Positions 1-11,177 of a DNA stretch of 64,000 nt are shown here, one piece after another. Location of the stretch: contig LARU01000002.1 in assembly GCA_001274695.2 (NCBI GenBank), forward strand, positions 1,736,001-1,800,000. The letters run 5' to 3'. The notes under the pieces are model-generated. The model searched no databases, was not told the DNA's origin, and worked only from the letters and a program-made list of their open reading frames with translations. This DNA is from Azoarcus sp. PA01. GTDB taxonomy: Bacteria > Pseudomonadota > Gammaproteobacteria > Burkholderiales > Rhodocyclaceae. Within the stretch, counting starts at the first letter, position 1. The number at the start of each line of letters is the position of its first letter. The position numbers and the translations under genes are program-made.

Positions 1-2618
<2,618 letters not shown>

Positions 2619-3293
2619 ATGGCGCTCGATCCGGCCGGCCTCGCCGCGATCCGCCTGACGCTGGAACTCGCCGCAGTGACGACGGCAGTGCTGCTCGTCG
2701 TCGGCACGCCGGTCGCGTGGTGGCTCGCGCGCACCCGCTCGCGCTGGAAAGCCGTCGTCGGCGCGGTCGTCGCGCTGCCGCTGGTGCTGCCGCCGACGGT
2801 GATCGGCTTCTATCTGCTGGTCGCGCTCGGTCCGCATGGTCCGGTCGGCCAGCTCACGCAGGCGCTCGGGCTCGGCCTGTTGCCGTTCACGTTCGCCGGG
2901 CTCGTCGTCGGCTCGGTGTTCTACTCGCTGCCGTTCGTCGTGCAGCCGCTGCAGAATGCGTTCGAGGCGATCGGCGAGCGCCCGCTCGAAGTCGCAGCGA
3001 CGTTGCGCGCCGGCGCGATCGACACGTTCTTCAGCGTCGTGCTGCCGCTCGCGCGGCCCGGCTTCGTCACCGCGACGATCCTCGGCTTCGCGCACACGGT
3101 CGGCGAATTCGGCGTCGTGCTGATGATCGGCGGCAACATCCCGGAGAAGACGCGCGTCGTCTCGGTGCAGATCTACGACCACGTCGAAGCGCTCGAGTAC
3201 GCCGAGGCGCACTGGCTGTCGGCAGGCATGCTGGTGTTCAGCTTCGTCGTGCTGCTCGCGCTGTACGGGCGGAAAAAGGAAGTGCTGCGGTGA
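2619..3293 (+). CDS. modB: Molybdate ABC transporter permease ModB
   Basis: This 224-residue inner-membrane permease of the ModABC importer has about five hydrophobic segments, the first (residues 8-33) beginning [19 protein letters not shown]. The cytoplasmic EAA coupling loop is visible around residues 127-147 ([20 protein letters not shown]), where ModC docks. Length and sequence are typical of ModB. The ATG at 2619 directly follows the modA stop, and its own TGA overlaps the GTG start of modC, so translation of all three is likely coupled. Confidence 0.93.
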   Translation: MALDPAGLAAIRLTLELAAVTTAVLLVVGTPVAWWLARTRSRWKAVVGAVVALPLVLPPTVIGFYLLVALGPHGPVGQLTQALGLGLLPFTFAGLVVGSVFYSLPFVVQPLQNAFEAIGERPLEVAATLRAGAIDTFFSVVLPLARPGFVTATILGFAHTVGEFGVVLMIGGNIPEKTRVVSVQIYDHVEALEYAEAHWLSAGMLVFSFVVLLALYGRKKEVLR

Positions 3294-4426
3294 GCGGCGC
3301 GGCGCCCTTCGCTCCCGGCAGCGCGCGAACCGGCGCGATCGCCGGCGACGACACCGCGATCCGGGCGCGCTTCGGACTCGGCTGGCCGGGTTTCCGGCTC
3401 GACGTCGACCTCGCGTTGCCGGGGCGCGGCGTGATCGCGTTGTTCGGCCATTCCGGATCGGGCAAGACGACGCTGCTGCGCTGTCTCGCCGGGCTCGAGC
3501 GCGCCGCGCACGGGTATCTCGCGGTGCGCGGCGAGCTGTGGCAGGACGAGTCACGGCGTCTCTTCGTGCCGACATGCCGCCGCCCGCTCGGCTACGTGTT
3601 CCAGGAAGCGAGCCTGTTCGCGCACCTGACGGTGCGGCGCAACCTCGAATTCGGCCTGAAGCGCGTGCCGGCCGCGGCGCGGCGCATCCCGCTCGACCAG
3701 GCGATCGCGCTGCTCGGCATCGAACCGCTGCTCGCACGCCTGCCCGGGCGCCTGTCCGGCGGCGAGCGCCAGCGCGTCGCGATCGCGCGGGCGCTCGCGA
3801 CGAGCCCGCGACTCTTGCTGATGGACGAGCCGCTCGCGGCGCTCGACGTCAAGCGAAAGCAGGAAATCCTGCCGTATCTCGAAGGCCTGCACGCCGAGCT
3901 CGACATCCCGGTGGTGTACGTCAGCCACGCGCCCGAGGAAGTCGCGCGGCTCGCCGACCACGTCGTGCTGCTCGCCGACGGGCGCGCGCTCGCCGCCGGG
4001 CCGATCGGCGAAGTGATGGCGCGCCTCGACCTGCCGTTCGCGCACGACGAGGACGCGTTCGTCGTCATCGACGCGCGCGTCGTCGCGCATGACGAAGCCT
4101 ATGCGCTGACGCGGCTCGAATTCGCCGGGCTGCCGCTGTGGATCACCGGCCTCGATGCGCCGGTCGCGTCCCGCGTCAGGGCGCGCGTGCTCGCCCGCGA
4201 CGTCAGCCTCGCGCTGTCCGAGCGCCACGATTCGAGCATCCTCAACGTGCTGCCGGCGCGCGTCGTGTCGCTCGACGAGGCCGATCCCGGGCGCACGCTG
4301 GTATGTCTCGACGTGGCCGGCACGGCGCTGCTCGCGCGCATCACGCGCCGTTCGGCCGCGCAGCTCGGCATCGTGCCGGGTCGCGACGTGTATGCGCAGG
4401 TCAAGGGCGTCGCGCTGCTGCGCTAG
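3290..4426 (+). CDS. modC: Molybdate ABC transporter ATPase ModC
   Basis: ModC hydrolyses ATP to drive molybdate import. The 378-residue protein has the ABC domain in its first two thirds: Walker [10 protein letters not shown] at about residues 53-61, signature [15 protein letters not shown] near 155, Walker B LLLMDEP near 178. The C-terminal 140 residues form a molybdate-binding Mop/TOBE domain, containing [14 protein letters not shown], which in known ModC proteins senses intracellular molybdate. The GTG start at 3290 overlaps the modB stop as GTGA; starts further upstream would lie inside modB and add a non-family N-terminus. The first 25 residues are somewhat longer than in E. coli ModC. 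Confidence 0.92.
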   Translation: MSGAAPFAPGSARTGAIAGDDTAIRARFGLGWPGFRLDVDLALPGRGVIALFGHSGSGKTTLLRCLAGLERAAHGYLAVRGELWQDESRRLFVPTCRRPLGYVFQEASLFAHLTVRRNLEFGLKRVPAAARRIPLDQAIALLGIEPLLARLPGRLSGGERQRVAIARALATSPRLLLMDEPLAALDVKRKQEILPYLEGLHAELDIPVVYVSHAPEEVARLADHVVLLADGRALAAGPIGEVMARLDLPFAHDEDAFVVIDARVVAHDEAYALTRLEFAGLPLWITGLDAPVASRVRARVLARDVSLALSERHDSSILNVLPARVVSLDEADPGRTLVCLDVAGTALLARITRRSAAQLGIVPGRDVYAQVKGVALLR

Positions 4427-4483
4427 CGAAGTGAAATTAACCGGCTAAACTGTTGCGTTGCTCAACCCGGATCCTCGCCTGCC

Positions 4484-5125
4484 ATGATCGACCTGCGTAT
4501 CGTCCCCGTGACCCCTTTCGAACAGAACTGCAGCATCCTGTGGTGCGACAAGACGCGCAAGGCCGCGGTCGTCGACCCCGGCGGCGACCTCGAGCGCATC
4601 CTCGTGAAAGCGAAGGAGCTCGGCGTCACGATCGAGAAGATCCTCATCACGCACGGCCACATCGACCACGCCGGCGGCACTGCGCAGCTCGCGCGCGAGC
4701 TTCAAGTGCCGGTCGAAGGGCCGCACGAAGCGGACCTTTTCTGGATCGCCGGCATCCCTCAACAGGCCAAAACGTTCGGTTTTCCGGGCGCCGAGAGCTT
4801 CGAGCCCGAGCGCTGGCTGCACGATGGCGACACGGTGACGGTCGGCGACGAGCGGCTCCGCGTGATCCACGTACCAGGCCACACGCCCGGCCATGTCGCG
4901 TTCTTCCATGCCGATGCGCGCCTGGCGATCGTCGGCGACGTGCTGTTTGCCGGCTCGATCGGCCGCACCGATTTCCCCCAGGGCGACCACGCGACGCTGA
5001 TCCGCTCGATCCGGCACAAACTCTTTCCGCTCGGTGACGACATCACGTTCGTCCCCGGTCACGGGCCGACTTCGACGTTCGGCGAGGAACGCCGCAGCAA
5101 CCCGTACGTCGGCGACCACGCCTGA
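4484..5125 (+). CDS. MBL-fold hydrolase, glyoxalase II-like (YcbL family)
   Basis: This 213-residue cytoplasmic metallo-beta-lactamase-fold enzyme has the metal-binding motif THGHIDHAGG at about residues 61-70, a second-site histidine in HVPGHTPGHVAF near 130, a metal-bridging Asp in IVGDVLFAGSIGRTDF near 150, and a terminal PGHGP motif near 190. These are the landmarks of glyoxalase-II-like thioesterases of the YcbL group. The substrate cannot be read from sequence. The gene is separated from modC by 57 bases and converges on mscL. Confidence 0.85.
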   Translation: MIDLRIVPVTPFEQNCSILWCDKTRKAAVVDPGGDLERILVKAKELGVTIEKILITHGHIDHAGGTAQLARELQVPVEGPHEADLFWIAGIPQQAKTFGFPGAESFEPERWLHDGDTVTVGDERLRVIHVPGHTPGHVAFFHADARLAIVGDVLFAGSIGRTDFPQGDHATLIRSIRHKLFPLGDDITFVPGHGPTSTFGEERRSNPYVGDHA

Positions 5126-5132
5126 AGCCTTG

Positions 5133-5163
5133 CGGGCGACGCCGTTGCCGACGGCCTCGCCCG
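5133..5163. terminator. Bidirectional terminator hairpin between the YcbL-like gene and mscL
   Basis: A 13-base inverted repeat with one internal mismatch (left arm 5133-5145, right arm 5151-5163) encloses a five-base loop and is followed on the plus strand by TTT. It occupies the gap between two convergent genes, starting 8 bases after the first stop and ending 3 bases before the second. Placement and stem strength suggest it ends transcription from both sides. Confidence 0.65.
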
Positions 5164-5165
5164 TT

Positions 5166-5585
5166 TCAGCCGCGCTTGAGGGCGTCGCGGATTTCGCGCA
5201 GCAGCTTGACTTCTTCGAGCTCCACCGGCGGCGGGGGCGGGGGCGGTTCCGAGCGCTTGAGGCGGTTGATCGCCTTGACGGCGACGAAGATCGCGAACGC
5301 GATGATGAGGAAGTCGATCGTCGTGTTGATGAACTGCCCGTATTTCACCAGCGGCGCGCCGGCCTTCTCGGCGGCTTCCATCGTCTCGTAAGTTTGGTCG
5401 CCGAGATTGATGTACAAGTGCCGGAAATCGACGCCGCCGAGCAGCCGTCCGATCACCGGCATCACGATGTCCTTGACGAGGGAATCGACGATCTTGCCGA
5501 ACGCCGCGCCGATGATGACCCCGACGGCCAGATCGATGACGTTGCCGCGCATCGCGAACTCTTTGAACTCACGCATTAAGCTCAT
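5166..5585 (-). CDS. mscL: Large-conductance mechanosensitive channel MscL
   Basis: MscL opens under membrane tension to release osmolytes during hypo-osmotic shock. The 139-residue protein carries the highly conserved N-terminal stretch [20 protein letters not shown] (S1 helix and first transmembrane helix), a second transmembrane helix ([17 protein letters not shown], about residues 84-100) and a charged C-terminal helix rich in Pro then Glu. The ATG at 5585 is preferred because AGGAG lies 10 bases upstream; a GTG nine bases earlier would sit almost on top of that Shine-Dalgarno sequence. Confidence 0.95.
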   Translation of the reverse strand: MSLMREFKEFAMRGNVIDLAVGVIIGAAFGKIVDSLVKDIVMPVIGRLLGGVDFRHLYINLGDQTYETMEAAEKAGAPLVKYGQFINTTIDFLIIAFAIFVAVKAINRLKRSEPPPPPPPVELEEVKLLREIRDALKRG

Positions 5586-5712
5586 TCGGGACACTCTCCT
5601 GTCGTTGTCGGCCCCCGAGGGCGCCGCGAAACCGATGCCGGCGCCATCTTAGCGCCTGCCGGTGGCGCTGCACAGCGGCGGCGCGTTCGCAGCGCGATGG
5701 GGCAGCGGTGAC

Positions 5713-7035
5713 ATGACCCGGGCGATGCGCATGCGCCGCGCGACGGTTTTCTTCGCGCTGGTGCTCGCGCTGGCCGCGATCGTCATCGCCGCTGCCATGT
5801 ATTTCGGCGGGGAATGGCTGCGGGCCGAGTTCGAACGCCGCCTGCAGGCCCGCGTCGTGCCGGCCGTGCGCGTCGACGGCCCCGTTCGCGTGCGGCTGTG
5901 GCCGGCGCCGGCGCTCGTCGTCAACGGCATGCGGGTCGCGGGCGACGGTGAAGCCGACATGCTCGAAATCCGCGCTTTGGCGCTCGAGCTCGATCCGGCG
6001 CAGTTGCGGCACGGTCGCGTCGCGCTGTCGGCGCTGACGCTCGAAGGGGGCGACATCGCTTTGCGGCGCGGCGACGAAGGAGACTGGAACTTCGCCGGCT
6101 GGCTGCGCCCGGACACGACAGCGGGCGACGGTGCCGGCGTGCCGATCGGCAGGCTCGTGGTCACGAACACGTCGCTTCGCGTCGTCGGCGCTCGCGGCGA
6201 GCCGCTCGCCGGCCTGTCGGAACTGCGCCTCACGGCGGGCCCGCTCGCGCCGGGCATGCCGGGCACGTTCGAGCTGCACGCTCGCGCGACGGCGGCTGCC
6301 GCGTTCGCGGCGGACGTGCGAATCGCATCGAGCGGAAATTATCGATCCGACGACGGCGCCGCGATCATCGAAAACCTGTCATTCAGCGCCGAGGGCAGTG
6401 TGGCGCAGTGGCGCGTCGATCGCGCTGACGTGGACGTCGCGCGGCTGCGCCGGGAACGTGACGGCGCCGTGCGGCTCGGCGACAGCCGGTTCGCGCTTGA
6501 ACTTGCGGCGGGCGAGAGCACGTTGGCGGTGCAGGGCAGTCTCGCGATGCTGGAGATGCCGGCGGACGGCACCGCCGGCCGCGCAGCGGCCGATGCGGTC
6601 CCCCGCGACACGGCGAGCGACGCCACGTTCAACGGCGGCACGGTCGAGCTGCCGCACCCGGGAGGCACGCCGGCGCCGCTGATCGTGTCGTTTTCAGGCG
6701 ACCTGCGCTTCGATCCGGCGGCGCCGTCCGTCGTCCGCGGCACGCTCGCCGGCAGTTTCGAGCGCAGCCGTTTCGACGGTCGCTGGCACTTCGAGCCGGA
6801 CGCGGTGCCGCCGCTGAGCGTGACGCTGTCGCTCGACCGGCTCGACCTCGATCGCTATCTGCCGCCGCCGGCCGCCCAGCCCGCACCGGCGGACCTGACG
6901 GCGTGGCGCAACTGGCCGGTCGAGGCGGATCTGCGGGTTGACCGGCTGACGCTCGGCGGGCTCGTCAGCGAGAACGCGCGCGTGCGCCTGACCGGCCGCC
7001 TGGTGGGGGCGAACCCGACTACAGGCGCGCGCTGA
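5713..7035 (+). CDS. AsmA-like envelope protein, C-terminally truncated
   Basis: AsmA-family proteins are inner-membrane-anchored periplasmic proteins linked to outer membrane lipid or protein homeostasis. This one starts with a basic stretch and one transmembrane helix (ATVFFALVLALAAIVIAAAM, about residues 9-28), followed by a long beta-rich periplasmic region with the family's repeated phrases (ALELDPAQLRHGRVALSALT). The 440-residue product is clearly shorter than typical relatives (roughly 600-700). It stops just inside the region that normally begins the conserved C-terminal AsmA domain (DLTAWRNWPVEADLRVDRL), and the last dozen residues do not look family-like. The end overlaps a convergent gene by 17 bases, so it may be a truncated remnant. 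The ATG at 5713 is preferred over a GTG at 5662. Confidence 0.75.
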   Translation: MTRAMRMRRATVFFALVLALAAIVIAAAMYFGGEWLRAEFERRLQARVVPAVRVDGPVRVRLWPAPALVVNGMRVAGDGEADMLEIRALALELDPAQLRHGRVALSALTLEGGDIALRRGDEGDWNFAGWLRPDTTAGDGAGVPIGRLVVTNTSLRVVGARGEPLAGLSELRLTAGPLAPGMPGTFELHARATAAAAFAADVRIASSGNYRSDDGAAIIENLSFSAEGSVAQWRVDRADVDVARLRRERDGAVRLGDSRFALELAAGESTLAVQGSLAMLEMPADGTAGRAAADAVPRDTASDATFNGGTVELPHPGGTPAPLIVSFSGDLRFDPAAPSVVRGTLAGSFERSRFDGRWHFEPDAVPPLSVTLSLDRLDLDRYLPPPAAQPAPADLTAWRNWPVEADLRVDRLTLGGLVSENARVRLTGRLVGANPTTGAR

Positions 7036-7639
7036 ACACTGGCAGGCGCCAGCCGAAGCGCATCGCACCGAGGCGGATTACGAGCACCAGGACGCCGGCG
7101 GCGAGCGCCGACACGCCGGGCGTCGCTCCGGAGGCTTTCATCGCGATCAGCAGCAGCGCGCCGGCCCACGACGCGGTCGCATACAGTTCGCCGCTGAACA
7201 CCAGCGGCACCTCGTTGCACAGCACGTCGCGCACGATGCCGCCGAATACACCGGTGACGACGCCCATCAGGCTCGCGACGAGCCACGGCGTGCCGAGCGC
7301 CAGCGCCGCCTGCGTGCCGCTGACGGTAAACAGCGCGAGGCCGACCGCGTCCGGCAGCAGGAAGAGTTTGCCCGGCAGGTGCACGAAGCGCACCAGCGCG
7401 AACGCCGCCAGCCCGGCCGTCAAGGCGGTGATCAGGTAGCTCTGATCGGCGATCCAGAACACCGTGCGGTCGAGCAGCAGGTCGCGCAACGAGCCGCCGC
7501 CGAGCGCTGCCGCGAGCGCGACGATGACCATGCCGAAAAGGTCGAAGCGCTTGCGCCCGGCTTCGAGTACGCCGGCAGCCGCCTGCGCGGCGACGCCGGC
7601 GAGGCCGATGCCATAGACGAGAATATCGATCGGAATCAT
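7019..7639 (-). CDS. TRIC-type trimeric cation channel family protein (UPF0126/YadS)
   Basis: This 206-residue polytopic inner-membrane protein is built from two homologous halves, as in prokaryotic TRIC channels. Each half carries a glycine-rich signature, GGGSLRDLLLDR in the first and GGIVRDVLCNEVPL in the second, the characteristic GxxRD pairs. About seven transmembrane helices are apparent. TRIC channels conduct monovalent cations (mainly K+). The ATG at 7639 gives the family-typical N-terminus MIPIDILVYGIG; an upstream in-frame start at 7699 would add a non-hydrophobic tail without family resemblance. Its 3' end cuts into the AsmA-like gene. Confidence 0.85.
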   Translation of the reverse strand: MIPIDILVYGIGLAGVAAQAAAGVLEAGRKRFDLFGMVIVALAAALGGGSLRDLLLDRTVFWIADQSYLITALTAGLAAFALVRFVHLPGKLFLLPDAVGLALFTVSGTQAALALGTPWLVASLMGVVTGVFGGIVRDVLCNEVPLVFSGELYATASWAGALLLIAMKASGATPGVSALAAGVLVLVIRLGAMRFGWRLPVFSARL

Positions 7640-8030
7640 CGGGCGCGAGAATAGCATCGCTGCGCGTCTGTCCGGCCGGCAGTTCGACGAATCGGTCATT
7701 CGACTCCCGGGGCTGCGCGCAGCGCATCCCCGCGGCGGGACTCGACGAGCTGCGGGAACGGCACCCGTGATAGAGTCGCCGCGCGTCGTGTTGCCGGGGC
7801 GTTAGGGGGTGTACTGGGGGTGATCGCGATTCCGCAGGCGATTTCCCGCGCGAGCGTCGTGTTGCTGGGCGGGGATCGGGCAGCGCGTGATGAATTGGGG
7901 ACAATGGTGAAGTGCTTGGCATCGAAATTGCACGGCGTCGCACTAAAATGGTGTTCTGCCTGTCAGGGAGCCGGGGCGTGAAGGAACGTTTGATGTCCGA
8001 TGCACCCCGCCGAACGGGGCCGGAGTGATC
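7640..8030. other. Intergenic region between TRIC gene and PAS-GGDEF-EAL gene
   Basis: These 391 bases carry no convincing coding sequence on either strand. They must hold the divergent promoters of the TRIC channel (minus) and the signalling protein (plus). The only strong motif seen is the sigma-54-type element at 7917-7932; several G-rich runs (for example near 7800-7830) have no evident meaning. Confidence 0.6.
7917..7932 (+). promoter_or_regulatory. Sigma-54-type (-24/-12) promoter candidate
   Basis: The sequence TGGCATCGAAATTGCA matches the RpoN consensus TGGCACGNNNNTTGCW at all but two of its defined positions, with the invariant GG and GC exactly ten bases apart. It is about 100 bases upstream of the ATG of the PAS-GGDEF-EAL gene and in the right orientation, which would put transcription start near 7943. 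No sigma-70 -35/-10 pair of similar quality is seen nearby. An enhancer-binding activator would be required; none is encoded in the window. Confidence 0.5.
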
Positions 8031-11000
8031 ATGGCGAACTGGTCGGAGTGCGGTCGGCAGCGCCGCCCGCTCGTCGTCGGCATCGTCGTTTTCCTTGTCG
8101 CGGCGATGATCTCCTGCCTGCTCGTGCTGGGCCTGGGGGGCGGCATCTGGCTGCCGAGCGTCGAGGGCGACAACCGGGTGCTGTCGCTGAACGCCGCCGT
8201 GGCGCTGCTGTTCAGCCTGCTGCTTGGCGTGCTCGCAAGCCAGATCGCGCAGGTGCGCGCGCAGCGCGCCGAGCTCCGGCGACTGGGGGCAGCGCGCAGC
8301 GCCCAAGTGCGGGCGCGCGAGGCGGAGCTGGATCGCGCGCAGTCGGTCGCGCATGTCGGCGAACAGCAGCTGCGCAAGCTGTCGACGGCAGTCGAATGCA
8401 GTCCGGCATCGATCGTCATCACCGACCGCAGCGGAAACATCGAGTACGTCAATCCGCAGTTCGAACGCAGCACCGGCTACACCGCGCAAGAAGTGATGGG
8501 AAAGAACCCGCGCATCCTCAAGTCCGGCAATCGTTCCGCGGATGAATACGCGGCAATGTGGGCGACGATCACGCACGGCCACGTGTGGCGCGGGGAGTTC
8601 GAGAACGTGCGCAAGGACGGCGTGCATTACTGGGAGCGCGCGTCGATCGCGCCGATCCGGGCAGTCGATGCAACGATTTCGGGCTTCGTCGCGGTCAAGG
8701 AAGACATCACGCTGCAGAAGCGGGCCGAGCGTGAGCTGCGCGATCGCGAAGTGAAGCTCGCCGCGCTGATCGCGTCGTTGCCCGACCTGATGTTCGTCAT
8801 CGACCGGAACCGGCGCATCGCGGAATTCCACGCGCCCGATCCCGGACTGCTGCTGATGCCGCCGGAGTGCTTTCTCGGTCGGTCGTATGCGCGAACGCTG
8901 CCGCCGGCAGTGGTCGCGAAGTTCGACGCGGCGCTGGAGGAAATTTCCGCGACCGGAGGGGCGAAGCAGGTTGAATACACGCTCGAGTTGCCGCGCGGCA
9001 CGCACCATTTCAGCGCATCGGTCAGTCGCCTCGCCGGCACCGGCCTCGCCCCGGAAGGCTTCATCGTGCTCGTGCGCGACCTCACCGAGCGCGTGCGCAT
9101 GGAAGAGGCGCTGATCGAAAGCGAGTTGCGCTACCGCGAGCTGTTTGCGAACAGTCGCGTCGTGATGCTCGTCAGCGATCCGGACGACGGCCGTATCGTC
9201 GATGCGAACGCGAAAGCCTGCGAATACTACGGCTACGATCCGGTTTCGCTGACGCGCATGAAGATCGACGACATCAAGGTGCCGGGTGGCGAGCAGATCC
9301 GGTTCGACACTGCGCAGGCGCGCAAGACCGACGCGTTCCGTTTCCGCCACCGGCTTGCATGCGGCGACGTGCGCGACGTCGAAGTGGCGAGCAGTCCGAT
9401 CGAGATTGCCGGCAGGAAGCTGCTCTACTCGATCGTCCAGGATGTCACCGAACGCAAGCGCTTCGAGGAGCGCATGCGCGAGGCGATGGTGGTGTTCAAG
9501 GCCTGCAGCCAAGGCATCATGACGACCGATGCGCGCGGCGTGATCACGTCGATCAATCCCGCGTTCTGCACCATTACCGGCTACCTCGCTGCCGACGTCA
9601 TCGGCCGCAAGTCGTCGATGTTCAAGCCCGAATGCCACGAGGCGGCGTTCTTCGACGCGATGTGGACGTCGATCGTCGAGAGCGGCAGCTGGGCCGGCGA
9701 AGTGTGGAGCCGGCGCAAGGACGGCGACAGCTATCCGCAGTGGGTCACGATCACCGCGGTGCGCGACACCGACGGCAAGATCGCCGAGTACGTCACGCTG
9801 TTCAGCGATATCACCGAGCGCAAGCAGCAGGAAGTCGCGATGTGGCGCCAGGCCAACTTCGACGCGCTCACGGGGCTCGCGAACCGGAGCCTGCTGCAGG
9901 ACCGCCTCGGTTGCGCGCTCGCCCATGCCCGTCGGCATGGGTGCAAGGTCGGGCTGCTGTTCCTCGACCTCGACGGCTTCAAGTGGATCAACGATTCGCT
10001 CGGCCACGACGTCGGCGACGAGCTGCTGGTCGATGTCGCGCGCCGCCTCAACACCTGCGTGCGCGACGAGGACACGGTCGCGCGCCTCGGGGGCGACGAG
10101 TTCACGGTGGTCGTGCACGACCTTGCCGACCGTGCAGACCTCGGCGCGATCGCCGACAAGCTCGTCGCCGTGCTGCGCGAGCCGTTCGCGTTGTGCGGCG
10201 CGCGTCATCATATTTCCGGCAGCGTCGGCATCACCGTGTTTCCCGACGACGGCGACGACGTCCAGACGCTGCTGCGCAACGCCGACATCGCGATGTACAA
10301 GGCCAAGCAGGCGGGCAAGAACCGCGCCCAGCCCTATGCTCCCCACATGCAGGCCGATGCGCTCGCGCGCGTGCTTCTCGAAGCGGACCTGCGCATTGCC
10401 GTCGAACAGCGCGCGTTCGAGCTGCATTACCAGCCGATCGTCGATTGCGCGAGCGGCGCGCTCGTTGGGGCCGAAGCGCTGATCCGCTGGAAGCATCCCG
10501 AGCGCGGCACGGTTTCGCCGCTCGAATTCATCCCGGTCGCGGAAGAATGCGGGCTGATCGTCCCGATCGGGGAATGGGTGCTGCGCGAAGTCGTGCGCCA
10601 GCGGCGCGACTGGCTCGCGCGCGGCTATCCGCCGCTGCGCCTCACGCTGAACGTGTCGGGCGTGCAGTTCCGCGAAACCGGCCTGCCGGAGCTCGTGCGC
10701 GCGCTGCTCGCGGAAGGCGGCACGACATGCGGTTCGCTGGTCTTCGAGATCACCGAATCGGTGCTGATGGGCGGTAGCGACGAAAACGTCGAGGCCCGCA
10801 TGCGCGACATCAAGGAGCAGGGCATCTGCTTCGCGCTCGACGATTTCGGCACCGGTTTCTCGTCGCTGTCCTATCTCAAGCGCTTCCCGGTCGATATCGT
10901 CAAGATCGACCGCAGCTTCGTGCGCGACTGCCCGGACGACGGCAACGACGCGAGCCTCGTCGAAGCGATCATCAACATGGCGCACAGTCTCGGGCTGCGC

Positions 11001-11174
11001 GTCACCGCCGAAGGCGTCGAATCCGCCGAGCAGCGCGAATTCCTGCGTGCGCTGGGCTGCGATTACCTGCAAGGCTACCTGATCAGCAAGCCGCTCGCGG
11101 CCGACGCATTCGAGGCGATGATGGCGCCGCTGCGAAGCGTCGCCGGCGCGGCGGAGTGCACGGAGTCATGCTGA
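8031..11174 (+). CDS. Membrane-anchored PAS-PAS-PAS-PAS-GGDEF-EAL cyclic-di-GMP signalling protein
   Basis: This 1047-residue sensor probably both makes and degrades cyclic-di-GMP. Two N-terminal transmembrane helices (about residues 13-37 and 53-75) are followed by four PAS-like modules spanning roughly residues 120-600, several ending in the PAC-type phrase (V/I)xDITERK. A GGDEF domain follows with an intact RLGGDEF active site near residue 687, preceded by RDED, an inhibitory I-site with the standard five-residue spacing. The EAL domain has EALIRWKHPERG near 815 and the second metal motif DDFGTGFSSLSYLK, so both catalytic sites look functional. Start at ATG 8031 is chosen because GGAG lies five bases upstream; GTG 8025 would overlap it. 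It converges with mutY four bases away. Confidence 0.92.
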   Translation: MANWSECGRQRRPLVVGIVVFLVAAMISCLLVLGLGGGIWLPSVEGDNRVLSLNAAVALLFSLLLGVLASQIAQVRAQRAELRRLGAARSAQVRAREAELDRAQSVAHVGEQQLRKLSTAVECSPASIVITDRSGNIEYVNPQFERSTGYTAQEVMGKNPRILKSGNRSADEYAAMWATITHGHVWRGEFENVRKDGVHYWERASIAPIRAVDATISGFVAVKEDITLQKRAERELRDREVKLAALIASLPDLMFVIDRNRRIAEFHAPDPGLLLMPPECFLGRSYARTLPPAVVAKFDAALEEISATGGAKQVEYTLELPRGTHHFSASVSRLAGTGLAPEGFIVLVRDLTERVRMEEALIESELRYRELFANSRVVMLVSDPDDGRIVDANAKACEYYGYDPVSLTRMKIDDIKVPGGEQIRFDTAQARKTDAFRFRHRLACGDVRDVEVASSPIEIAGRKLLYSIVQDVTERKRFEERMREAMVVFKACSQGIMTTDARGVITSINPAFCTITGYLAADVIGRKSSMFKPECHEAAFFDAMWTSIVESGSWAGEVWSRRKDGDSYPQWVTITAVRDTDGKIAEYVTLFSDITERKQQEVAMWRQANFDALTGLANRSLLQDRLGCALAHARRHGCKVGLLFLDLDGFKWINDSLGHDVGDELLVDVARRLNTCVRDEDTVARLGGDEFTVVVHDLADRADLGAIADKLVAVLREPFALCGARHHISGSVGITVFPDDGDDVQTLLRNADIAMYKAKQAGKNRAQPYAPHMQADALARVLLEADLRIAVEQRAFELHYQPIVDCASGALVGAEALIRWKHPERGTVSPLEFIPVAEECGLIVPIGEWVLREVVRQRRDWLARGYPPLRLTLNVSGVQFRETGLPELVRALLAEGGTTCGSLVFEITESVLMGGSDENVEARMRDIKEQGICFALDDFGTGFSSLSYLKRFPVDIVKIDRSFVRDCPDDGNDASLVEAIINMAHSLGLRVTAEGVESAEQREFLRALGCDYLQGYLISKPLAADAFEAMMAPLRSVAGAAECTESC

Positions 11175-11177
11175 GGC

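Noticed and set aside
6855..11072. A 1405-codon open frame on the minus strand opposite the GGDEF-EAL gene
   Set aside because: It is the reverse-phase shadow of a GC-rich gene; its translation is compositionally biased (Arg/His/Ala/Asp rich) and shows no domain, while the plus-strand frame has intact GGDEF and EAL motifs.
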